From positions 1 to 22,254 of the forward strand of contig CAZLPW010000029.1 in assembly GCA_964561495.1 (NCBI GenBank): a stretch of DNA of 22,254 bases. The letters run 5' to 3'. Below, one piece after another: positions 16,357 to 22,254 of this stretch (the stretch's first letter is position 1; the number at the start of each line of letters is the position of its first letter). This DNA comes from CAZLPW01 sp964561495 (GTDB lineage Bacteria; Fidelibacterota; Marinisomatia; Marinisomatales; UBA1611). A program made the translations under genes and the position numbers. The notes under the pieces were generated by a model. That model did no database searches and had not been told where the DNA came from. It saw nothing but the letters and a program-made list of their open reading frames with translations.

Positions 16357-16985
16357 TGATCTTTTATATCTTCAATCTTCATAGAATTTTTAATCTTATA
16401 TTTCCCGACATTTGTTCTTATTAATTTATTTAGATAACCTACAGTTCCAAGTTTATCAGCAATATCACTTCCCAACACTCTTATATAGGTTCCTTTGGAA
16501 CAAGAAACTGCAAACTTTAATTCAGGTTTATTATATGCCAAAAATTTTATTGAAAATATTTTAACAATTATAGGTTTTCGTTCAATAATAATATTTTTTC
16601 TTGCTAACTTATATAACCTAACCCCATTTATTTTTTTTGCTGAATACATTGGTGGAATTTGACAATTTTCCCCAATAAAACTTTTCAATACATTTTTGAT
16701 TTTGCTTTCAGATAGTTTTGGAATTTTTTTTCTAATATTATAGTTTCCTTCGATATCAAGGGTGTCAGTCGCTTCACCCAATACGAGTGTTGCAATATAA
16801 GACTTTTCTGCATTGGAAATTTTAGCCAGACTTTTTGTGTCTACACCTGTCCCAATAATCAAGACACCTTCGGCAAATGGATCAAGCGTACCGCCATGTC
16901 CAACTTTTGTATTGATAATATTTCTTATCTTTTTTACTACATCAAAAGAGGTCCAACCTTTTGGCTTATATATATTTAGAATCAC
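16344..16985 (-). CDS. truB: tRNA pseudouridine(55) synthase, short form
   Basis: 213 residues. TruB makes pseudouridine 55 in the T-loop of tRNAs. The catalytic core is present: KPKGWTSFDVV (7-17), GHGGTLDPFAEGVL with catalytic Asp35, KSYIATLVLGEATDTLD, and SCSKGTYIRVLGSDI near 162-176. The C-terminal PUA-like RNA-binding region of the longer E. coli type (314 residues) is absent: only about 25 residues follow the last core motif before the stop. The start is GTG at 16983-16985, immediately after the rbfA TAA (TAAGTG), and the end overlaps ribF by 13 bases, so translation of all three is probably coupled. Confidence 0.97.
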   Translation of the reverse strand: MILNIYKPKGWTSFDVVKKIRNIINTKVGHGGTLDPFAEGVLIIGTGVDTKSLAKISNAEKSYIATLVLGEATDTLDIEGNYNIRKKIPKLSESKIKNVLKSFIGENCQIPPMYSAKKINGVRLYKLARKNIIIERKPIIVKIFSIKFLAYNKPELKFAVSCSKGTYIRVLGSDIADKLGTVGYLNKLIRTNVGKYKIKNSMKIEDIKDQCKS

Positions 16986-17339
16986 TTATTTTTTAATTTT
17001 TTTAAAAATTTTATTTAATTGATATTCATAATTTAAACTATCATCATAAATAAAAAATAATTCAGGAATATTTTTAATTTTCATCTCAGTACTAAGTATT
17101 TTTCTGAAGTATTTTCTTTTTTTATTAATTGCTATGTTTAATTCATCTATAGACTTTTCTGGTTTAAAAACAGTATAATATATATCAGCTTTTCTTAAAT
17201 CTGCTGTTACTTTTACTTTTGAAATCGTTAATAAACCATGATCAGAGGAAGGTATTTTTTTTATAAAAGCAGCGCCAATTATACTACGAATCTGATTATT
17301 GATCCTTTCTAAGCGACTATAAGGTTTATTCTTGTTCAA
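16986..17339 (-). CDS. rbfA: Ribosome-binding factor A
   Basis: 117 residues, usual size. It binds the maturing 30S subunit near 16S helix 1 and helps late 16S processing, notably in the cold. The single KH-like domain is recognisable: YSRLERINNQIRSIIGAAF at the N-terminus, LLTISKVKVTADLRKADIYY in the middle, and RKILSTEMKIKNIPELFFIYDDS, with a basic tail. The start is TTG at 17337-17339, two bases after the infB stop; no ATG lies in the N-terminal part, and the conserved region begins eight codons later, so TTG is the sensible choice. It is placed as usual between infB and truB. Confidence 0.96.
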   Translation of the reverse strand: MNKNKPYSRLERINNQIRSIIGAAFIKKIPSSDHGLLTISKVKVTADLRKADIYYTVFKPEKSIDELNIAINKKRKYFRKILSTEMKIKNIPELFFIYDDSLNYEYQLNKIFKKIKK

Positions 17340-17341
17340 TT

Positions 17342-19819
17342 TTAACCTAAGGTTCTTTTTACCTCTTTTATTTCATAAATCTCAATTATATCACCTTCGT
17401 TAAATTTTTTAATTCCATCTACTCCAATCCCGCACTCCAAACCTTCTTTGACTTCACGAGCGTCATCTTTATGCCTTTTCAAGGAATTAACCAAACCTTC
17501 AAATATAGTTTCTCCATCACGAACAATCCTTGCTTTGCTGTTTCTAATTACATAGCCTTCAACAACCTTACAACCAGCTATAAATCCTATCTTCGGAATT
17601 TTAAATTGAGTTAGAACCTCAGCCTTTCCTAGGCTACTTTCTACCATATCAGGTTCCAATAAGCCTTCAAGCGCCATTTTAATTTCTTCAACAGCATTAT
17701 AAATAACAGTATAATTTCGAATATCTACACCTGCTTGCTTCGCCTGAAGTCTAGCGTTGGATGTAACCTGAACATGAAAACCTATAATTACCGCCTTAGA
17801 AGCTTCTGCAAGTAAAACATCGGACTCAGTTATCATCCCTACTGCTTTATGGATAACACGGATTGCAACTTCCTTAGTGTTTAGCTTTTCTAAGGTCTCA
17901 GCTAAAGCTTCTATTGAGCCATCAACGTCACCTTTAATAACGACTGGTAAAATTTTTATACTTCCTTCTTTAATCAATGAAGACATATGATCTAATGAAA
18001 AAGAAATTTTCTTTTGATCTATCTCTCGACTGATCCTTTGCCTATCAGAAGAAATTCTCTTTAAACTTTTTTCATTATCAACAACAGCAAAAATATCGGC
18101 AGCCTGAGGTACCTGCTCAAATCCTTGTATTTGGACCGCATCTGATGGCAAAGCTATTTTTAATTTTAAACCATTATCATTTACTATAGATTTCACCTTA
18201 CCAGAATAATCATTACACATAAAAGGATCACCAATTTTCAATGTTCCTTTTTGAACTAAAACCGTCCCAACAGGACCCAAGCCTCGATCCAACCTTGAAT
18301 CAATTATTGTACCCATAGCATTACAATCCCTGTTTGCCTTTAAATCAAGAATTTCAGCTTCTAACAAAAGACTATCCATCAATTCATCAATTCCTAATCC
18401 AGTTTTTGCACTAATCTCAACATCTTGAATTTTTCCACCCCAGCTTTCCGTTAAGACACCCTGGTCAGATAATTCACGCCTTACCTTTTCTGCATCTGCG
18501 CCAGGTCTATCCATTTTATTTATTGCTATTATCATAGGTACCTCAGCGGCTTTAGTATGATTAATAGCCTCTATAGTTTGAGGCATAACGGAATCATCCG
18601 CAGATACTACCAAAACTACTATATCAGTAACCTGTGCGCCCCTTGCCCTCATTGCAGTGAAAGCCTCATGCCCTGGTGTATCTAAAAAGGTCAAATTATT
18701 TTCGTTATATATAACTTTATAAGCACCGATATGTTGAGTTATTCCACCCGATTCAGCACTCGCAACATTAGTATTTCTAATATAATCCAGAAGACTGGTT
18801 TTACCGTGATCTACATGACCCATCACTGTTACGATTGCCGCTCTTGGTTTAGCATTTTTAATATCATCTTCGCTATCATCAAACGAAAGCAAATCGTCTC
18901 CAGCATTAGTAACTTTCTCTGCAACATATCCATAATTATCAACTAACAATTCAATTAAGTCCCAATCAAGTCTTTGGTTTTTTGTAACTAGCATTCCAAG
19001 CTCAATGCATGTTTGAATAATTGCACTAGGAGTTATTTCTAAAATTTTAGATAATTCTTCAACGCTTGAAAATTCAGCTACTTTAATATCAGGTTTTTTC
19101 CCTGAATCTTCTGGTTGCTTTTCCTCAACTTTTTTTATTTTTTTATAAGTTTTCTTTTTAGTTTTCGTTTCCATTTTGGCCAAAATACCTTTGACCTTGT
19201 TTTTGACTGATTTTGGAGCTCCAGAGGATCCAGAACTTTTAGTTTTATTTTGGTCTTGCTTTCTTATTGTTCCCTTACCAATCTCAGTTTGAATATTTTT
19301 AATATCTATAGTTCGAAGTTTTCTGCTTCTTTTGAATTTTTTACTTATTCCTTTGGCCTTATTCTCAACTTCGTTTTTATTATCATCAGAATCGACTTTT
19401 GATTTTTTATTTATATCCTTTGTTGTTTCTTTGTAATCAATAACAGCATCTTGTTTATTTTTTTCGATCTGGTTTTTTTTATTTAGCAGCCTTTCATTAT
19501 CAAGATTTTTCTTTTTTAACTTCTCTTCTTTTTCAAGCTTTCTTTGTTTTTCAAGTGATAAGAGTTCAAGCTTTTGTCCTGTACTCTGTCTCTCTTTTAA
19601 TCTTGTATCATGAATCTCTTTTCTTACTTGTTCTTTTCTATACCTATCAACTACTTCTTTTTCTTTTGAAAATTCTTCAAGAATAATTTGATAAGTCTTT
19701 TCATCAACAGGAGACATGTGACTTGAAATTTTAATATCTTTTACTTTCAAAAAAGATAAAATCTCAGTATGGGATATATTAAGATCTTTTGCTATTTGAA
19801 ATATTCTTGTTTTTGCCAT
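17342..19819 (-). CDS. infB: Translation initiation factor IF-2
   Basis: 825 residues. It is the GTPase that brings fMet-tRNA to the 30S subunit and promotes subunit joining. Residues 1-55 form the small N-terminal IF2 domain (RIFQIAKDLNISHTEILSFL). Residues 55-245 are a long Lys/Glu-rich, low-complexity linker, probably helical then disordered. Residues 247-302 repeat the IF2-N-like fold (VAEFSSVEELSKILEITPS). The G domain follows with G1 GHVDHGKT (334-341), G3 DTPGHE (380-385), G4 NKMD (434-437) and G5 SAKTG (470-474), then domains II, III and the tRNA-binding IV near the C-terminus (GFIAGCKV...GYVIRN). ATG start at 19817-19819, 28 bases after nusA, with only weak Shine-Dalgarno complementarity. 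Confidence 0.99.
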   Translation of the reverse strand: MAKTRIFQIAKDLNISHTEILSFLKVKDIKISSHMSPVDEKTYQIILEEFSKEKEVVDRYRKEQVRKEIHDTRLKERQSTGQKLELLSLEKQRKLEKEEKLKKKNLDNERLLNKKNQIEKNKQDAVIDYKETTKDINKKSKVDSDDNKNEVENKAKGISKKFKRSRKLRTIDIKNIQTEIGKGTIRKQDQNKTKSSGSSGAPKSVKNKVKGILAKMETKTKKKTYKKIKKVEEKQPEDSGKKPDIKVAEFSSVEELSKILEITPSAIIQTCIELGMLVTKNQRLDWDLIELLVDNYGYVAEKVTNAGDDLLSFDDSEDDIKNAKPRAAIVTVMGHVDHGKTSLLDYIRNTNVASAESGGITQHIGAYKVIYNENNLTFLDTPGHEAFTAMRARGAQVTDIVVLVVSADDSVMPQTIEAINHTKAAEVPMIIAINKMDRPGADAEKVRRELSDQGVLTESWGGKIQDVEISAKTGLGIDELMDSLLLEAEILDLKANRDCNAMGTIIDSRLDRGLGPVGTVLVQKGTLKIGDPFMCNDYSGKVKSIVNDNGLKLKIALPSDAVQIQGFEQVPQAADIFAVVDNEKSLKRISSDRQRISREIDQKKISFSLDHMSSLIKEGSIKILPVVIKGDVDGSIEALAETLEKLNTKEVAIRVIHKAVGMITESDVLLAEASKAVIIGFHVQVTSNARLQAKQAGVDIRNYTVIYNAVEEIKMALEGLLEPDMVESSLGKAEVLTQFKIPKIGFIAGCKVVEGYVIRNSKARIVRDGETIFEGLVNSLKRHKDDAREVKEGLECGIGVDGIKKFNEGDIIEIYEIKEVKRTLG

Positions 19820-19847
19820 TATCTTTTAAATATCACAATCTTTTTTC

Positions 19848-21215
19848 TTATTCTTCTGAATCAGGATCTATATCATCAGAATCAGAGTTAATATTTAATT
19901 TACTAGTCTCTTGATCTAAATCTAAGTCTTCATTGTATAAGTCGTCTGGATTTTCTTCTTCTACTTTACGTTCAATAAACAACTGAACGGAATCATACAA
20001 TATATCTAGCTCCTCATCTTTTATACCTGCTATATTTATTAGATTTGTGGGATCAGCATCTAACAAATCTGAAACAACCGATATACCTTCTGATGAAAGA
20101 ATTTCTACAATTTTTAGATCAACCCCATCAATCTCACTAAGAAGCTTTTTTTGATCATCTTGCATTCTTGAATATTGATTTACACCATATGCGTCAATAA
20201 CATAGTTGGTTATTTTTGATGCTAGATTAATATTGGTACCATTTCTACCTATAGCAGAATCAAGATTTTCATCTTCGAATAGCGCAATACAATTATTTCT
20301 TTCATCATCTATATATAATTGTAATGGCTTAGCTGGGGAGAGAGCCCTGCTTATTAAGATTTCTGGTTGGTCACTCATGTTTACAATATCAATTTTTTCA
20401 TTATTCAACTCTCGGACAATAGATTGAATTCTACTGCCTCTCATACCAACGCATGCTCCAACTGGATCAATTCTTCTATCATTTGATTTAACTATAATTT
20501 TTGCGCGAGAACCTGGATTCCTAGCTATTGATGTAATCTCAATTATACCATCTTCTATTTCTGGAACTTCCATTTCAAACAGTTTAAATAAAAAGTGGTT
20601 ATCACTCCTTGATACAACTATATCAGGGCCTTTCGGTGTAATTTCTACTGACTTAATAACACACCGAACAGTGTCGCCCCTTCTGTATCTTTCCGAATGA
20701 ATTTGCTCATTTTTTGGCATCCTAAGCTCTGCCTGTTCAATATTGATGTAAATACTATCACGTTGTATTTGATGAACAACTCCAATAACAATTTCACCAA
20801 TACGATTAGAATAATCATCGTAAATATAATTTCTTTCAACATCTCTAAGTCTTTGAGCAAAAAACTGTTTTGCGGTTACGACCAACCTCCTACCAAAGAG
20901 CCTTGGGTCTATTACCTCAACAAAAATATCGCCTACTTCTAAATCTTCAGCAGCATCTGGTTCTTTTTTTATGGCATCTTCAAGGGTTATTTCAACCTTG
21001 TAATCGTCTACTTCATCAACAATAGTTTTTTCTGCATATATTTCAATTTCACCTTTATCAATGTTTACAATACAGCTATAATTTGATGAGTCACCATATT
21101 CTTTTTCTATTACATATAAGAATAATTCTTCTAAAATTGAAGCAAGTTGAGATCTTTCAACATTTTTTTCCCTTGCAATTTCAGAAAATACTTCAATCAA
21201 ATCTTTATTAATCAT
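19848..21215 (-). CDS. nusA: Transcription termination/antitermination factor NusA
   Basis: 455 residues. It binds RNA polymerase and modulates pausing, termination and antitermination. Domains: N-terminal RNAP-binding domain (1-130, including KQFFAQRLRDVER at 116-128), S1 (about 135-202), KH1 (205-280, GMRGSR at 257-262) and KH2 (285-345, GRNGTN at 323-328). A helix-hairpin-helix region (360-415, ILSSEGISVVSDLLDADP) follows, then a very acidic tail (418-455). There is one HhH unit rather than the two acidic repeats of E. coli NusA. ATG at 21213-21215 with GGAGG four bases upstream, the strongest ribosome binding site in the operon; the gap from rimP is 21 bases. The hairpin in front of rimP may let NusA control its own operon. 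Confidence 0.99.
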   Translation of the reverse strand: MINKDLIEVFSEIAREKNVERSQLASILEELFLYVIEKEYGDSSNYSCIVNIDKGEIEIYAEKTIVDEVDDYKVEITLEDAIKKEPDAAEDLEVGDIFVEVIDPRLFGRRLVVTAKQFFAQRLRDVERNYIYDDYSNRIGEIVIGVVHQIQRDSIYINIEQAELRMPKNEQIHSERYRRGDTVRCVIKSVEITPKGPDIVVSRSDNHFLFKLFEMEVPEIEDGIIEITSIARNPGSRAKIIVKSNDRRIDPVGACVGMRGSRIQSIVRELNNEKIDIVNMSDQPEILISRALSPAKPLQLYIDDERNNCIALFEDENLDSAIGRNGTNINLASKITNYVIDAYGVNQYSRMQDDQKKLLSEIDGVDLKIVEILSSEGISVVSDLLDADPTNLINIAGIKDEELDILYDSVQLFIERKVEEENPDDLYNEDLDLDQETSKLNINSDSDDIDPDSEE

Positions 21216-21236
21216 AAAACCTCCATCAAAAAATAA

Positions 21237-21668
21237 TTAAAATTCAATTTTAGGCTTAGCAGATAAAATTTCATTATACTTTAAAGAGAAATAGCTTCCG
21301 CTATCATTAATCTTAATTCCAGCATCATCAACCTCAATAAGTTTTGCATCCAAAAAATGTTTATCTTCTTCGTTATTTGATATAATTTCTAATTTTTTAG
21401 AAAGAAATTTTTTATACTGAAAGGAGTGTACTAATTTTTTATCTAAACCTGGGGTCGTGACCTCTAGGCGGTAACCATTTACGAAGAATTTGTTTATTTC
21501 CTCGATTTTTTTTACTCTTTTAGTTATTATCGCAGTATCATGTATGGTAACAGGTTTATCTCCATCTATAATTAAACGAACAAAACCAGATTCTTTTTTC
21601 AATTGCAACTCTAAAAGCCAGATTCCATCAGGCAAAATACTTTTTATTATTTTTTCAATACTTTTCAT
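21237..21668 (-). CDS. rimP: Ribosome maturation factor RimP
   Basis: 143 residues, typical length. RimP helps 30S maturation and acts early on the head domain with S12/S19 region proteins. N-terminal domain: GIWLLELQLKKESGFVRLIIDGD and the HDTAIITKRVKK helix; then the family signature GYRLEVTTPGLDKKL (residues 65-79, RimP consensus YxLEVSSPGLDRPL). The C-terminal SH3-like domain runs from about residue 83. The ATG at 21666-21668 follows a U8 tract and ATCTT, so no Shine-Dalgarno is available. Initiation may depend on the leader fold or be poor, which is odd for the first gene of this operon. The alternative is a short leader from a promoter I have not recognised. Confidence 0.97.
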   Translation of the reverse strand: MKSIEKIIKSILPDGIWLLELQLKKESGFVRLIIDGDKPVTIHDTAIITKRVKKIEEINKFFVNGYRLEVTTPGLDKKLVHSFQYKKFLSKKLEIISNNEEDKHFLDAKLIEVDDAGIKINDSGSYFSLKYNEILSAKPKIEF

Positions 21669-21673
21669 AAGAT

Positions 21674-21703
21674 AAAAAAAAGTGGGTCTTTCAACCCACT
21701 TTT
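21674..21703 (-). terminator. Intrinsic terminator or leader attenuator directly upstream of rimP
   Basis: On the minus strand: 5' arm AAAAGTGGGT (21694-21703), loop TGAAAG (21688-21693), 3' arm ACCCACTTTT (21678-21687), continuing into a run of eight T (21674-21681). The form is that of a Rho-independent terminator. It lies 65 bases after the TPR-gene stop and ends 5 bases before the rimP ATG. Between TPR stop and hairpin there is an imperfect A+T-rich inverted repeat (21720-21748) that contains TATAAT (21724-21729), a possible -10 box without a good -35. If transcription of the operon starts there, the hairpin lies inside the rimP leader. Confidence 0.85.
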
Positions 21704-21767
21704 CATCGCGTAAAGTTAAATCTATTATATTGATTAAACAATATAGATCTGTTTGTAAATAAAAAAA

Positions 21768-22254
21768 TTAGATACCATAAGTACCAATAATTTCTTCAAT
21801 ATCAGATTTTAGGCTAGCGGAAATATCTTCAGATTGTTTTAGTTGGTCTAATAAACCTAATCCAATGGGATTTTCACCAGATTTAATAAATAATTTTGCT
21901 TTTTCAACTTTTAATCTTTGTATTATATAATGATCATTAGATTTTTCTATTCCATCATCAATAATATCAATAGCGCCCATATAATTGTTAGATTGAGATA
22001 ATATATCAGAGATCATAATAACTGCACCAGATGTTAAAATATCAACAGAATACCCAGAATTCATAAATTCTTCAAGATATTCTTTTGCAACTTGATATTC
22101 ACCTTGATCGTATTCAATCTTACCAAGATAATAATGAACAACTTCAATCCCACTAGAACCCGAATGATCATTGAGCAATGTTTCAAATTGAAATTTAGCA
22201 TTTTCAAAATCACCCTTGTCCATTGATATTAATGCATTTCCTAACGAAGAAGAA
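21768..22254 (-). CDS. Tetratricopeptide-repeat protein, 5' end beyond window
   Basis: Open to the right edge; codons before the internal ATG at 22223 (SSSLGNALIS...) already read as part of a TPR, so that ATG is not the start. 161 codons are visible. Helical pairs fit TPR units: LGNALISMDKGDFENAKFQFETLL, then VVHYYLGKIEYDQGEYQVAKEYLEEF, then AVIMISDILSQSNNYMGAIDIIDDGI, then a degenerate KVEKAKLFIKSGENPIGLGLLDQL and a C-terminal helix. These give a scaffold for protein binding; the partner is unknown and the N-terminus (signal peptide or not) is not in view. The gene ends at TAA 21768-21770 and is followed by the hairpin at 21674-21703. Confidence 0.85.
   Translation of the reverse strand, partial: SSSLGNALISMDKGDFENAKFQFETLLNDHSGSSGIEVVHYYLGKIEYDQGEYQVAKEYLEEFMNSGYSVDILTSGAVIMISDILSQSNNYMGAIDIIDDGIEKSNDHYIIQRLKVEKAKLFIKSGENPIGLGLLDQLKQSEDISASLKSDIEEIIGTYGI

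Overview
The window is an A+T-rich bacterial chromosome segment in which every gene I accept lies on the minus strand. It runs from the conserved rimP-nusA-infB-rbfA-truB-ribF-rpsO-pnp transcription/translation operon (right) into a run of secreted or membrane proteins (left). The mixture suggests a marine member of the Fibrobacterota-Chlorobiota-Bacteroidota neighbourhood, most like Candidatus Marinimicrobia (SAR406). The clues are low G+C, small tightly packed genes, secreted enzymes ending in dockerin-like calcium-binding tails, and acidic Cys-rich lipoproteins with an ...FSC lipobox. This placement is inference; no rRNA is present to settle it.

Right block (22254 to 11093). It starts with the 3' part of a TPR-protein gene. 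A strong hairpin with a U8 tract follows and ends only 5 nt before the rimP start codon, a layout that fits a leader attenuator. The order is then rimP, nusA, infB, rbfA, truB, ribF, rpsO, pnp, with overlaps or gaps of a few bases and several GTG/TTG starts. A class I/II aminotransferase gene, a MerR-family regulator gene and a tRNA-Pro(GGG) 5 nt after the merR stop continue on the same strand. The block supplies NusA, IF2, ribosome maturation factors (RimP, RbfA), a tRNA pseudouridine synthase, FAD synthesis, ribosomal protein S15 and PNPase.

Left block (10896 to 1). In transcription order: a DUF2914 membrane protein and a phosphodiester glycosidase (NAGPA-type) lipoprotein; a 61-residue hypothetical protein; a secreted PHB-depolymerase/feruloyl-esterase-type hydrolase with a dockerin-like tail; an acidic Cys-rich lipoprotein closed by a clear terminator; an alpha/beta hydrolase; a secreted CsgG/TolB-N-like protein whose last part, a DUF5648-like repeat domain, is in the -1 frame; a second secreted alpha/beta hydrolase with a dockerin-like tail; a DUF3147 membrane protein; a 59-residue zinc-ribbon protein; and a very long secreted MORN-repeat protein that runs off the left edge (761 codons and about 32 repeats visible).

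Most notable: the uninterrupted MORN array, the apparent frameshift splitting the CsgG-like/DUF5648 gene, the hairpin in front of rimP, and the co-located secreted hydrolases with dockerin-like tails. I see no CRISPR, insertion sequence, phage or recognisable defence system.
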